From contig CAJNDS010002466.1 of assembly GCA_905221605.1 (NCBI GenBank), positions 124,001 through 188,000 of the forward strand: a stretch of DNA of 64,000 bases. Reading direction: 5' to 3'. The notes under the pieces are model-generated. The model ran no database searches, was not told the DNA's origin, and saw only the letters and a program-made list of their open reading frames with translations. The translations under genes and the position numbers were made by a program. This document shows, one piece after another, positions 50,340 through 61,300 of the stretch. This stretch comes from Symbiodinium natans (Eukaryota > Sar > Dinophyceae > Suessiales > Symbiodiniaceae). The first letter of the stretch is position 1. Each line of letters begins with the position of its first letter.

Positions 50340-51290
50340 TCCAAGCCTATATCGGCCCGCCAGTGCCCTGAAACCGCAGGCCCGCCACCCTCAACCCCTC
50401 TAAGGCCCCCCCACACCAGGGTCACAAAATGACGCAAACACTTTAGGGTTTAGGGTAATGGGTCAGTTTTGGAGATGTAAGAAGAATCTAAGGGTAGGTT
50501 TACCACTGTACCCCTTACATGCCCTATCGCAAATTCCGGGCCGATACATCAGAACCCTGTAAACGAGGTTAGGGACCATATTAAGGGTCCATGCAACTAC
50601 CCTTGCGAAAAACGCAAAAATATTCCATAAGACCTCAAGAGAGCAAAAAACAAGAATTTTAAGATCACATGAAAGAATCGAACCACATCAAGGGCCCATG
50701 TAGCTACCCTTGAAAAACGCGAAACAGCCTCGGCGGCCGCAAGTCGAACTCTGAGCGCCTGCGTGTAGGGCGAGGTCTTCGGCGGAGAAGTCTGTGAGCG
50801 GGCCCCTTGTTATAAGGGGATCCTAGTATTTGGGGGTTTATACTAGGGGGTCCCTTATTCTCATAAACCCCCAACATGGCTCAAGGATATGGCGTCGGCA
50901 AAGAAGCAGTCGGTGAGGCAAGGCACAGCATAGGTTTGCACTTATAGCCCACAGGGTTTAGGGTTTAGGGTTTAGGGTTTAGGGGTCGCAAAGGCTGAGA
51001 GCCTTCCGATGTAGATTGGGGCAACCCTAACCCTAAACCCTAAATCCTAGCCCTAAACCCGAAACCACCGTGCACGCACTTTTGCCTCAGGCACCGGAAT
51101 TCCATGCCACACGAATTCGCTTTCCAATGGCACACTCCAGGCTCCAGGGGTCTAGGGTTTAGGGTTTAGGGTTAGGGGTTTAGGGTTTAAATAGTTTTGA
51201 ACTTAAGGATTTAGCAGGGCTTGGGGTGCTTGGCGCTACAATCCACCGAATTCGGGTCCTGGGGTTTTGGGTTTACGGCTCAAGGGGCCG
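50340..51290. other. Element remnants and telomere arrays, no convincing gene
   Basis: Two F9-like ends (GGGTCCATGCAACTACCCTT at 50597 and GGGCCCATGTAGCTACCCTT at 50690), telomere arrays at 50952-50985 and 51150-51190. Confidence 0.5.
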
Positions 51291-51297
51291 TGCACCC

Positions 51298-51740
51298 TTA
51301 AATGGCCTTAACGCTCAAGGGACCAGGGGGCAAGCCTTCTAAGGGCGTTTGAGTGGAGGATGTGGCAGATGTATCGTGTGCAGGGTGCAGGGTTTTGTCT
51401 ACCAAAGTTGCAAGAGCTGAGGCCCTGCTAAAACATGAAGAAGCAGCGGACGCCTGGTCTTGTGCCTCTGGGGAAAAACCCATGCATCCTAAAGCTACTG
51501 CCTTTGAGTGGCGTGTGCGGCTCAGGCATCCTTTTTCTCCTGCGCGAGGGGCTGATGAAACCAATAACCCCATGTTTGGGTCCGAGGTTTGTACGTGGGT
51601 TGGTCCAAATCGATGGCCTTTGTCCGGGCTTTGTCCTAGTAGATTCATTGCTTAGAGCCTTCCTTAAGGGCTCAGAAGCAGTTCCGGGTAGGGTGCTATG
51701 TCGGGCAACTGTACACATACTCCGTAACTGTGACATCTAG
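51298..51740. CDS. Unique coding-like island, strand uncertain
   Basis: 440 bp without telomere repeat. Plus strand open 51353-51655 (VARAEALLKHEEAADAWSCA) and 51435-51740; minus strand open 51648-51298 (RAGEKGCLSRTRHSKAVALG). I cannot choose a strand and recognise nothing. Confidence 0.3.
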
Positions 51741-52039
51741 ATGTATTTACCAGACAAAAACGGAGGGGGGGGGGCCCTTTAATCTCTCAGAAACGGGCGG
51801 CAGCATGCCCGAGCGACGCTGAATGAAAGAAGGCGACGCCTCCTGGTTTAGGGTCTAGGGTCTAGGGTTTAGGGTTTAGTTCGTCTTCGCTCGTCTTTGC
51901 ATGTCTTCGCGTCTGCGCATGTCCGCACGGATTTCAGCGCTACGCTGCCAGCGATGCAATCGAAATGTGCCTAGCTCAGATCCTCTTGAAGCCAAGAAAG
52001 ACAACTGTCAACTGTTCCAAGGTGCTGACCTACACCATA

Positions 52040-52115
52040 CACATAGATGGATAGAGATATATATATATATGTATACATATACATGACATATATATATATA
52101 TACACACACACATAG
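52040..52115. repeat. TA and CA microsatellite
   Basis: (TA)n around GTATACATATACATG, then CACACA. Confidence 0.9.
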
Positions 52116-52139
52116 CTTGCACGCCCTGAAAAAACGCCC

Positions 52140-52670
52140 CGAAAAAACATAGCCGGCCCTAACCCGAAACCCGAAACCCTAAACCTCCAAAGCACCACTG
52201 GTTGCGGGCGCCCTCGACAGCCCTAGAGAGCCCTACATCCCCCTGAGCCCGAACACTACCTCCCGAAACGTGCTAAGCCCCCAAAAGCCCTGAAAGTCCC
52301 CGAAGCCCTAAGACACGCAAGCACCGGCCCGAACACACTACAACCTAAACACGAAACCCGAAGACTCTAAACCCAACCCCTATAGAATGCTGAAACTCTC
52401 AACATTCTAAAGCCGCTGAAGCCCTTAGAACCCCAACCCTTAATAGCCCTCAACACCCTTAAAGCACCTTGAAACCCTTAGAGCCCTCAAAGCCCTGAGA
52501 ACTTGCCACCTAGAACCCTCAAAGCCCCTGAAACCCGAAAGCCGTGAAACAATAAAGCGTCCCTCGGCATCTTTATAACCCCTTCAAGGCCTGAAACCCC
52601 AAAGCCCTAACCCTCTTAACAGCCCTAACACCCTCAAACCCCGAACCCCTAAACTCGTAAACCCCTAAGG
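52140..52670. repeat. Degenerate CCCTAAA-like sequence
   Basis: 530 bp of CCCTGAAA/CCCGAAA/CCCTCAA-like diverged units; no gene seen. Confidence 0.75.
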
Positions 52671-53179
52671 TTTAGGGTTTAGGGTTTAGGGTTTTGGGTT
52701 TAGGGCTTAGGGTTTACCCTTAAACCCCAAACCCCTAAACCCCTGCCCCCGGGTCCTTCGGAATGACCCTCCTCAGGGCCGGCAGGTCTCGAGGATGGCA
52801 ATGGCCCTGGTGGCGTCCTCACCGGGTGGGTTTAGGGTTTAGGGTTTAGGGTTCAGGGTTTGGGGTTTAGGGTTTAGGGTTTAGCGTTTAGTGTTTAGGG
52901 TTTAGAGTTAGGGTTTAGGGTTTAGGGCTTGGGGTTGCTTGGGGGGAAGTGTCGGCTGCTTTCCTGGATTTCTGGCATTGTAGAGCGTTTAGGGTTTCTG
53001 GGCTTTTTTGTGAGTGTTGACTAGGGTTTAGGGTTTTCAGGGTTTTTAGGGGTTTGGCATTTTCGGGTGGCCGGAGAACTAAATTAGGACTTTTTTTGTT
53101 TTTTTTTTGGATTTTTTTGTTTTTGGGTTTAGGGTTCAGGGTTTAGGGTTTAGGGTTAGGGTTTAGGAGGGTTTAGGGT

Positions 53180-53219
53180 TTAGGGTTCAGGGTTCAGGGT
53201 TCAGGGTTCAGGGTTCAGG

Positions 53220-53306
<87 letters not shown>

Positions 53307-53310
53307 CTAG
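53180..53310 (+). repeat. TTCAGGG variant array and (AGT)n microsatellite
   Basis: Five GGGTTCA units (53183-53219) followed by about 28 AGT trinucleotides. Confidence 0.95.
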
Positions 53311-53471
53311 CAGTAGTACTAGCAGTAGCAATGACAAAAAAACATCCCCCCCCAAAAAAAAAAACCTATAAAAAAAATAGACCTCCTTTTCGGGTACGGC
53401 TTTCGGCTTGCGGGCTTTAGGGGTCGAGGGCTTCGGCCTTGATTCCGCCCCGGGGGATTACAGGAGCCTGA

Positions 53472-53575
53472 TGACCCTAAACCCTAAACCCTAAACCCTA
53501 AACCCTAAACCCTAAACCCTAAACCCTAAACCCTAAACCCTAAACCCTAAACCCTAAACCCTAAACCCTAAATAA
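53472..53575 (-). repeat. CCCTAAA array
   Basis: Fourteen near-perfect repeats. Confidence 0.95.
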
Positions 53576-53577
53576 AT

Positions 53578-53675
53578 TAAGGTCTCTTTTGGGGTCCTTT
53601 CATGTGGTACGGCGCTCTTAAAAGAATCTGTATCAGAAGGGCCCCAAAAGAGACCCTCATGTAGAGGACCGCCCA
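53578..53675. mobile_element. Foldback element, family F10
   Basis: GGTCTCTTTTGGGGTCC ... GGGCCCCAAAAGAGACC. Confidence 0.75.
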
Positions 53676-53939
53676 ATAAACCCTCTACCACTCTGAACTC
53701 TGATACTCCAACTGACCCTGATAGCCTGACACGCAGTACCCTATCTCATATCCAACTCCTAACGCCCTAAAAGCCAAGGCGCGACAAGGGGGCACTACCC
53801 TGAACCCTAAACCTCCCCAAAATACCCTCAAGCCCTCAACACTTTACTGCTTGATCTTGCCGTGTAGGGTTTACCCTAAACCCTAAACCCTAAACCCTAA
53901 ACCCTAAACCCTTTGGGGTATAAGGTTTGGGTCTGGGGA

Positions 53940-54020
53940 TTAGGGTCCCTCAAAAAAAGGTTGGAGCACCTCGCCTCTCCGCTCCCCTCCAGGCGTTCCT
54001 TCCAGGCGCAAACGCCTCGG
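53940..54020 (-). CDS. Candidate exon
   Basis: Minus strand: CAWKERLEGSGEARCSNLFL. Plus-strand frames are open too. Confidence 0.27.
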   Translation of the reverse strand, partial: PRRLRLEGTPGGERRGEVLQPFFEGP

Positions 54021-54249
54021 AAAAGCCCTCCCCCCCTCCCCAAAGGACAGGGTGCAGACTTTATAGGGTTTGCAGTAACCTCCATAAAGGTGGAACATGG
54101 TTTAAGGACGATTAGTGATGGGATTCCTTTTAGTCACCCTCTTGGGTATGAGACAAAAATCATCTTGGGATTGGGTTTATGGGCTTGGGGTTTGGGGGTT
54201 TGGCGGTTGAGTCATAGGTTTACAGGGGCTGTTGTTTAGGGTGTAGGCT

Positions 54250-54335
54250 TACATTTGTATCCACCATGTATATCCTTTAAAGGATTCGATGTTACATTTG
54301 TATCCACCATGTATATCCTTTAAAGGATTCGATGG
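54250..54335 (+). repeat. Perfect 43-bp tandem duplication
   Basis: TTACATTTGTATCCACCATG plus 23 more bases occur twice head to tail with no difference. Confidence 0.95.
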
Positions 54336-54844
54336 GGCACCTATTCCAAAATCTCAAGAAAGTTACATGGTCCCTTAAAATCCTTACCTTCCTTAACGGG
54401 TTTATTGCTCTTGGCTTTAGTAGGTTTTTTTATATACACATAGGGTTTAGGGTTTAGGGTCTAGAGTTAAGGGTCCACACAAGCGCTCTCCAAGTAAGGG
54501 CCTTGTACCTACCCCAAGGACAGGCCTTGCTTCAAGACTCGGCCCCTCCTGACCAAAGCCTCACATCTTAAAGCTCCGAGGCCCTGCTGGCTCTGGAATG
54601 GTTGAGGGTTTAGGGTTTAGGGTTGAGGGTTTAGGGTTTAGGCTTTTCGGTTTAGGGCTTAGGGTAGCACACTTGTGACCTGGCTGCTGTTTCCAAGCTC
54701 AAGCCCAAACTGTAAGCCCTTTCCCTCTCAAGGCCTCAAACATTCAACCCCAAAGCCTCAAACCTAAATCCCTCAAACCCAAATCTCTAAAACCAAAGCC
54801 CGTACCCTAAACACTAAGATCTGAAATCCTCCCCCCCCTCCCCA

Positions 54845-54920
54845 GGAGAGAAAGCAGGGGCTCCCAGCGCTGTTTCGCCTCAACATTGGTAGCCTCTACC
54901 TGGAGGACCTCAGCTTCTCA
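54845..54920 (+). CDS. Candidate exon
   Basis: After CCCTCCCCAG: QGLPALFRLNIGSLYLEDLS then FSG at a TTAGGG junction. Confidence 0.28.
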
Positions 54921-55092
54921 GGGCTTAGGGTTTAGGGGCTTCTGGGTACATTTTGACGCATTTGACTCGGTGGAGTTTGGGGCTTGGGGGATGGGGCTTT
55001 GGGGAGTTTTTGGGGGGTTTTGGATTCTTAGGGTAATTGGGGTTTGGGGGTTTGGCTTATCTGGGATTTGGGACTTGGAGAGTCGCAGAGAG

Positions 55093-55210
55093 TCTTTTTT
55101 TTGGATGGCTTCCTTGTAACCTTAGTTGAGGTGATAACTACAGCGATCCTGCTTATCGCCCCAAGAATCTATGAGCCTGTAGATGCAGTGTTCATAGGGG
55201 GATTAAGAGT
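55093..55210 (+). CDS. Candidate membrane-protein exon, channel-like
   Basis: Open frame after GAGAGTCGCAG: FFLDGFLVTLVEVITTAILL then IAPRIYEPVDAVFIGGLR, then GTTTCAGGG. One clear hydrophobic helix followed by a short FIGGLR segment, an order seen in S3-S4 of voltage-gated channels, but the Arg ladder of S4 would lie in a later exon I did not find. Confidence 0.3.
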
Positions 55211-55888
55211 TTCAGGGTTTAGGGTTTAGGGCTAGGGTTTAGGGATTGGGGTTTAGGGTGTGAAGCTTTGTTGGGACTCAGGGTTCAGGGTTTAGTTTGG
55301 GGGCTTAGGAACTCAGGGTCTGCAAACTTACTTGATGCAGGTCTCCCAGAATATCGGGACCTACGCTAAGTATGGGCATTTTGGATAGAACATATGCGCA
55401 CTTCCCAACAGAGTTGGAGAGGACCCTCCTTTTACACCCCCCGCCCCTACGCCCTAAACCCTAAACCCGAAACCCGAAACCCGAAACCCTAAACCCTAAA
55501 CCCTAAACCCCAAACCCCAGCCCTAACCCTGAGCCCTCAGCCTTGAAGCCTAACGTGAAAGAACCGCCCTGACCCTGCAAGCACTGCCCTAAACCCTAGG
55601 GTTTAGGGTTTGGGGTTTAGGGTTTAGGGTTCCTAAAGCCTAAACACACTAAAGGCTAAACTTGTCCCCTCACTTGCAACCGCCGTTCCCACCAAAAGGA
55701 CCTTGAAACTCACACCGGGCACGTAAGGGCGTAGGCACATACTACAGGTGTAACCCCCGAATACCCTATTGAAAATGATGAGGGCACCTATATGGCTGTA
55801 CATCCAGGGTTAAGCCCGCAACCCTGAGCCCTAAACCCACAACCCTCATCCCTAATTAATCCGGGATTAGGGTTCATAGGGTTCAGGA

Positions 55889-55978
55889 ATGACTGACGTG
55901 CCGGTCACGCCGCTGTTTTCGTCTTGCCAAGGCTTGCGAGCTCACGTGCGCCGTTGCTCGCGCCAACTTCTTCAGAGT
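55889..55978 (+). CDS. Candidate first exon
   Basis: ATG 55889: TDVPVTPLFSSCQGLRAHVR, RCSRQLLQ; then CAGA|GTGAGAAAG. Followed by a CCCTAAA array (55997-56040). Confidence 0.33.
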
Positions 55979-56479
55979 GAGAAAGAAGCCCACCCAACCC
56001 TAAACCCTAAACCCTAAACCCTGAACCCTAAACCCTAAGAATCCTGAATTCTGGACCCTAAACGCTAGCGGGTCCCGGGTTTGGTTTAGCGCGCGAGGCT
56101 TCCGTTTCTAGGATGGCTTCAGGGTGTGCAGGGTAGTGAAGTCTGGGGTTAAGTGGAACCCTAAACCCTTGAAGGTTGTGACATCTCAGCCGCCGCGAGA
56201 GTACTGCAGAGGCGCTTCAGCTGTGCCTTGAAGGGTACGGATCTACATGGTTCCACTCAACAGAGCTGTGGGTGAAGGTGTAGGGCTTGGGACTCGCTTG
56301 CGCATTTGAGGAAACAAGCTGGGAAGCCTCCCCCCCAAAACCGCAAACCCTAAACCCTAAACCCTAAAAGAGGACACGAGGAAAAAAGTAGGCACTGAGT
56401 CGGAACACAGGTGGTGGTGACCCTCACCCTTCAAACCTAAACGGGCCCTTCTGTTCCTACCAAAAAAGCTCCCCTTATC

Positions 56480-56588
56480 TACCATTTTGCTGAAAAACCC
56501 GAAAAAAATGAAGTACATTGATCCCTGCATTACCCTTGCAGGGAAGAACATTATTTCTTGGGGAGGTTCTTAAGCAAACTGCTGTTAA
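56480..56588. mobile_element. Foldback element, family F3 (left end truncated)
   Basis: GAAAAACCCGAAAAAAATGAA ... GGGGAGGTTCTTAAGCAAAC. Confidence 0.5.
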
Positions 56589-56854
56589 GTTTGTGTTTCA
56601 GACTGCTTCGGTAACCCCAAAACATGGGGTTGGGTTGTTCGGTTTAGCTGCTACATTAGGGATTTAGGATGGTGAGGGTTAAGGTTTAGGGTTTAGGCTT
56701 TAGGGCTTTACGCCTGAGGGTTTCGGGTTCCCTAGCAGAAAGAGATCACTACCCGCCGCAAGACGCACCAAACACTGACACTCCGAAAGAAAGCCCGAGA
56801 GAAGCGAAACAAGACAACAAAACGCAACGCGTTTACAAGACGCTTACCTGAGGG

Positions 56855-56932
56855 CGTTAATGTAGTTCCTTTTTGGGTTAGTTCTAGGGGATGTTGGTAT
56901 ACTACCCCCAAAAAGGTACCACATAGGAGCCC
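56855..56932. mobile_element. Foldback element, family F8
   Basis: GTTAATGTAGTTCCTTTTTG ... AAAAAGGTACCACATAGGAG. A second copy at 59187-59263 is about 90% alike. Confidence 0.75.
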
Positions 56933-57214
56933 GTATCCTCTACAGCCCTAGGGCCCTACAAACCCTAGGATCTCCAGCACTATCAGAGCCTCATTCAAGC
57001 CCTAAGCCAAAAGAAGAAACACGACGCGCAGGCCACCCTAAGCCCTAAACCCTGGACCCTAGACCCTAAACCCTTAACCCTAAACCCTAGCCCTAAACCC
57101 TAAACCCTAAACCCTCAACCATCCAAAAACCGAAACAAACCAGGCAAAGGATCTTCGAGGTTCGCAAGATCAGAGAGAGCCTTGGGCTTGGCTTTCGTCA
57201 TCTTTTTGAGGGCT

Positions 57215-57300
57215 GGGTCTAGGGTTTAGGGTTTAGGGTTTAGGGTTTAGGGTTAGGGTTTAGGGTTTAGGGTTTAGGGTTTAGGGTTTAGGGTTACTGG
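57215..57300 (+). repeat. TTTAGGG array
   Basis: Eleven repeats, one shortened to TTAGGG. Confidence 0.95.
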
Positions 57301-58620
57301 GCACACCTTAGAGTTTTGGGTTTAAGATTGATCTGGCAGGATGGACGGTGCGGTTCCGGGTCTAGGGCAGACGCTTTAGGGAGGGTCCAAAAGCAAACCC
57401 TACCAAAAAACCCTCAGCACTAGGATGTAGGAGTAGCGTGGATGAACACTCCACCCTAAGCCCCGCACCCCAATGTCGAGAGTCAACACGCCTATGTTTC
57501 TCACAATAGGGTGGAGGGCCCTCAATGATCCAACTCAAGTACAGCCTTCCCTTGCCCTAAACCCTAAACACTAAGCCTCAGAGCCTGGATGTAGAAAGGG
57601 CCTCAAAGGGATTCCTGCATTGTAGCTTTTGGGCTGAGCTTATACGAGATCAGCATGTGGACCCAATTAGGGCTAGGGTATTCGCATAAGGGTCAGGGTC
57701 GATCCCATGGGTGCCCAAAAAGTTGCCCAGTACCAGTAAACATCAATTGCCAATAGGGAGCCTCCAAATAAACCCACGCCGGACCGAGACACGTTTTAAG
57801 CTTAACAGGGGACAGTAGGAGCTGTCCTTACACTCCTAGAAGCCCTAAACCCTAAACCCTAAACTCTAAACCCTCAACCCTAAGCCCTAAATCCCAAACC
57901 CTCACAAAGCAAGGACCCGGATCTTGCGCGAAGGGAGGGCAGGTGGAGGCTGAACGTCTACACACTTCTCAGGATGAACGAGTAGGGTTTAAGGTTCAGA
58001 GTTTTAGGGGCTTGGGAGTTTATGACTCTGGAGGTTTAGAGGTGTAGGAATGTAGGTGTCTTGGGGTGAGGGATTTTAGGATTATGGGGTTGTGGGGTTT
58101 TGGAGTTTAGGGGCGGGCTAGGCGCTCATCAGGCTCGAGTAGGGCTCACTGCAACTTGGCGGCATCCAAAACACAGCGACGAAATTCGCGAAGAGCACCC
58201 CTGCAAGCGCGAAAGGATGCTCTAAACGCGCAGGAAAACTCGCTAAACTCTATAAATCCTACACCCTAAGCCCTAAACCTTGTTCTGCATAGTCTACGTG
58301 GACAGATGTAGCGGATTTCAACTTAAGCAAAACTCGAATCCTGGACGGGTCCACCACTTCTCACAGATAGCATGAGTCTAGGGTACAGGGTTTGGGGCCC
58401 CAATGTTTCTCAAGGGCCCATCTCAATAGTGGCCTGTTGCTGTAACCGGATGTCCTGGAGTTTGGGAAAGACCCGGATATAACTGTTTATTGCTACTATT
58501 CTTCTTGCTATGATTATTACTACTATCATTATTGTAATTTTCTTACGACTATGATTATTGATGGCGCTTCAAGCGTTGGGCTTAGGGGCTCAAAAGCCTG
58601 GGAGTCTGGGGTGTGTTCGG
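57300..58620. other. Mixed segment: short telomere arrays and unique sequence, no gene supported
   Basis: CCCTAAA arrays at 57842-57905 only; 58485-58560 is AT-rich (ATTATTACTAC type). I see no reliable exon. Confidence 0.4.
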
Positions 58621-58629
58621 GTTTTATAG

Positions 58630-58775
58630 TTGGGATGTTCCCCCCCCCCTCTGCTAACAGTCCTTCACCGGGATTATAGTGCCACCTAAATACACGGTTT
58701 AGGGTTTAGGGTTTAGAGTTTAGGGTTTAGGGTTTAGGGTATTAAGGACTGATAGTATAAGGGGATACATCCTGA
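58630..58775. mobile_element. Foldback element, family F1, copy 7, telomere array in the loop
   Basis: TTGGGATGTTCCCCCCCCCC ... ACCTAAATACAC, then seven TTTAGGG repeats (58696-58740), then ATTAAGGACTGATAGTATAA and GGGGATACATCC. The array sits between the arms. Confidence 0.85.
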
Positions 58776-59186
58776 GGTTTTTTTTGGAAGTTAGGGGTTC
58801 GAGCTGAGGGTGCAGAATTGTAAACTGGAGAAGGCCCGGGTTGATCGAAACCAGAACAGAGAGGGAGAGTCAACAAGGACCTGTCACCCGCTTCAACCAC
58901 TGAGGCTCAACAACCCTAAACCCTAAACCCTAAACCCTAAACCGTTAAAACCCTCAGGAAGAAGGCCTTTTGGGCCCCACGAAGCCGCCCTCGGAGCCTT
59001 TGGGTCAACCCACGCTTCCCTAAACCCTAAACCCTAAACCCTAAAGCTTCAGGCACAGTGGCGGAAGCGCGGCGGTACGAACTTGTAGGAAAAGAGGTTG
59101 GCTGGGATCCACCTTCGGACGTCCGGCTTGAGAGAAGCATTCCAACACACAAGCATCGGTCTAGGGTTTATACAGGGTTTACCTGA

Positions 59187-59263
59187 AGGCTCTAATGTAG
59201 ATCCTTTTTGGGTTAGTTCTAGGGGATGTTAGTATACTACCCCAAAAAGGTACCACATAGGAG
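59187..59263. mobile_element. Foldback element, family F8
   Basis: GGCTCTAATGTAGATCCTTT ... GGTACCACATAGGAGCC. CTTCAG|GTAA at its plus-left end in both copies (minus strand). Confidence 0.75.
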
Positions 59264-59768
59264 CCTTTGGGTAGGGTGTAGGGTTTAGGTTTAGGGTCTG
59301 ACAAGAAACAAGTGCGATCAGAATATACATCATACCGTGCCGAAAAATCCGAAAAGATGGTTGCATGAATGGTTTGGATGGGTGAATGAGACCGCCAAAA
59401 CCTAAACCAGTGATCCCAAGCCCTGTAAACCATGCCTACGAGCGGGCCCTAAAACCCTCAACCCTGAAATCTTTGTTTGGAGGTTCCCTTTGAGGGGACT
59501 GTGCTGCACTTGGGGGTGTCGGGTATACATATACGTATCATTTCATACTTTTACAGTTCCTTCATTCCCTACTAACCAACAATACGTTGAGTCCAAAATC
59601 TGTAATTCCGAATGCCCAATTCGGGCCCAACCCCACCCGAGACGCCATTTGCTCCAACGCGGCTGCGGCCGGGCGTGTATTCTCGCGGCGGCAGCCGTGA
59701 TGACGATTGAAGTAGCCCTAGACCCTAAACCCTAAACCCTAAACCCTAAACCCTAAACCTTACAACCG

Positions 59769-60554
59769 CTACCTGAGAATGAGGTGGTATGTCACCTGCG
59801 ACTCGAGAAGGCCTTGCTCACTGAAAGTCTTGGCGTCCTCGAGCTGCCTACCAGCAAACATCAGCTGCTGCCTCTCCGGCGGGCATCCGAACCTTGGGGA
59901 CGAAATGAACCCTAAAAGGGTTTATGGCTCATATGCCTTAATAGGGATTAGAGTAGTATAGGGTATATGACCCCACTTTTAGGGTTCATTTGGTCCCCAA
60001 GGAACCAGTCTTGAATCAGACCCTTCAGCTTCACCGGCAGGTCGTCGCCATCCACATTGACCTTAAAAGTTTCTGCCTCGCCCTCCTTCACCATCTTCAC
60101 GTACTGGCGAACCGCACCATCCCCAAGGATGACCTCGTCCTCCGTATCCGCCGGAATCGTCACCCCGCCTTTGCCCTTGCGCTCGCCGCGCATCAGGCCG
60201 CCCCCGCGCTTGGAGCGCGCCGCACCGCTGCCCGAGCTTGTCTCCTCCATCACCGGAGCTCGTTGCAGCCTGCTTGGAGGTTCGTGGTGCTTAATAACCA
60301 GCTAGAACTATACTTTATAACCCCCCTTCTAAGCCCCTTAAGTCTTAACCTTCATATGGCTATAATTTGGGTTGTAACTGTACTTTTCACCCACTTACGA
60401 CTTGTAAGCCCCTTAAGTGCCCCTTCATCTGGTTATCATGGGGGGTTATAACCTTCAAGTGCCTGCTCGTCTGGGCTCCGAGAAATCTCGGAATTTCTCG
60501 TCTGCCCTCAAGGCTCGATGCCTCTTTGAGCCGTATACGCACACACGGCACCAT
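59769..60554 (-). CDS. Ubiquitin-like domain protein, three exons, two introner introns
   Basis: Exon 1 60554-60463 (ATG), exon 2 60269-60006, exon 3 59892-59769 (TAG); 159 residues. The last ~75 residues align end to end with ubiquitin: FKVNVDGDDLPVKLKGLIQD, then WFGCPPERQQLMFAGRQLED and AKTFSEQGLLESQVTYHLIL, ending LILR like ubiquitin's LVLR. There is no terminal Gly-Gly, so it is probably a ubiquitin-fold domain in a larger protein, not a conjugated modifier, unless CTCAG|GTAGCGG at the end is a donor to a further exon. The N-terminal 75 residues are basic and Gly/Arg-rich. The IQDW|FG junction matches IQDKEG of ubiquitin only if the 113-nt element is removed. Location and partner unknown. 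Confidence 0.8.
59893..60005 (-). mobile_element. Introner (family B): intron 2 of the ubiquitin-like gene
   Basis: 113 nt, GT-AG: GACTG|GTTCCTTGGGG to CCCCAAG|GTTCGG. Perfect inverted ends CTTGGGGAC/GTCCCCAAG, continuing as AAATGAACCCTAAAA/TTTTAGGGTTCATTT, flanked by a GGTTC direct repeat that supplies the splice-site bases. Confidence 0.85.
60270..60462 (-). mobile_element. Introner (family F2): intron 1 of the ubiquitin-like gene
   Basis: 193 nt, GC-AG: GAGCAG|GCACTTGAAGG to CTCCAAGCAG|GCTGC. Ends ACTTGAAGG/CCTCCAAG, flanked by a CAGGC direct repeat; both splice sites fall inside that repeat. Confidence 0.8.
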
Positions 60555-60634
60555 GCTTTTGTTTAGGGTTTGGGGTTTAGGGTTCAGGTTTTGGCTTTAA
60601 AGGGTTTTGCTGGTTTTTGCGAGCGGGATAGGGC

Positions 60635-60748
60635 TTGAGAACCCCCCCCCTCCCCCCCACAAAAAAAGAAGGCAACTCCCTTTCTTATCTTTATCAGGAA
60701 GAACGTGTCTTACTTTTCTTGGGGGGGGTTCTTCAACACATAGTCAGT
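60635..60748. mobile_element. Foldback element, family F3
   Basis: GAGAACCCCCCCCCTCC ... TTTTCTTGGGGGGGGTTCTT. Confidence 0.65.
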
Positions 60749-60759
60749 AGTAAATAAAC

Positions 60760-60830
60760 CCTAAACCTTAAACCTTAAACCCTAAACCCTAAACCTTAAA
60801 CCTTAAACCCTAAACCCTAAACCGTAACTA
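60760..60830 (-). repeat. CCCTAAA/CCTTAAA mixed array
   Basis: CCTTAAA variants in two pairs. Confidence 0.9.
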
Positions 60831-60924
60831 AATCGTAGACAAGGCTTGTGGGCTTAGGAGCGGCTAGGGTCGAAGGGCACGAGATTGTCAGGGTTTCTTG
60901 CCGTTTTTTTCGAACTATTGACTT

Positions 60925-61026
60925 AGTTGCCGAGTTCAGAGGCCCCCAAAAAGTGTACACTTTCACTTCTTAAGAGATGATAGTATCCCAAAAAGTGTAA
61001 AGTGTACTCATTCAGCTACTAAGTTG
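60925..61026. mobile_element. Foldback element, family F6 (intact reference copy)
   Basis: TTAGTTGCCGAGTTCAGAGG ... GTACTCATTCAGCTACTAAG. No telomere insert. Confidence 0.75.
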
Positions 61027-61093
61027 AGGATAGTTTAGGTTTTGAGTTTCAGGCTCAGGCTCAGAACACAGGAACGAACACTATCTCGTTCTT

Positions 61094-61300
61094 ATGAAGG
61101 CCCCCTCAGCCCAAAACCCGAAGCCCAACAACAAAGTCCTGCCAGGGAGCACAGACATGTTGCCCCGCTGCACCGCCCAGAAATTCGCCCGGATGCCGCG
61201 CACAACTTCCTTCAATGGCAAGACTGGACTGCTCGGGGTTTGTAGGGGTTTAGACATTCAGGGTTTTTGGTCTAGGGATTCAGGGTACCAGCTTCATCCA
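61094..61300 (+). other. Open plus-strand island, possible exon
   Basis: NPKPNNKVLPGSTDMLPRCT and AQKFARMPRTTSFNGKTGLL in one frame; another frame is open. Not recognised. Confidence 0.25.
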
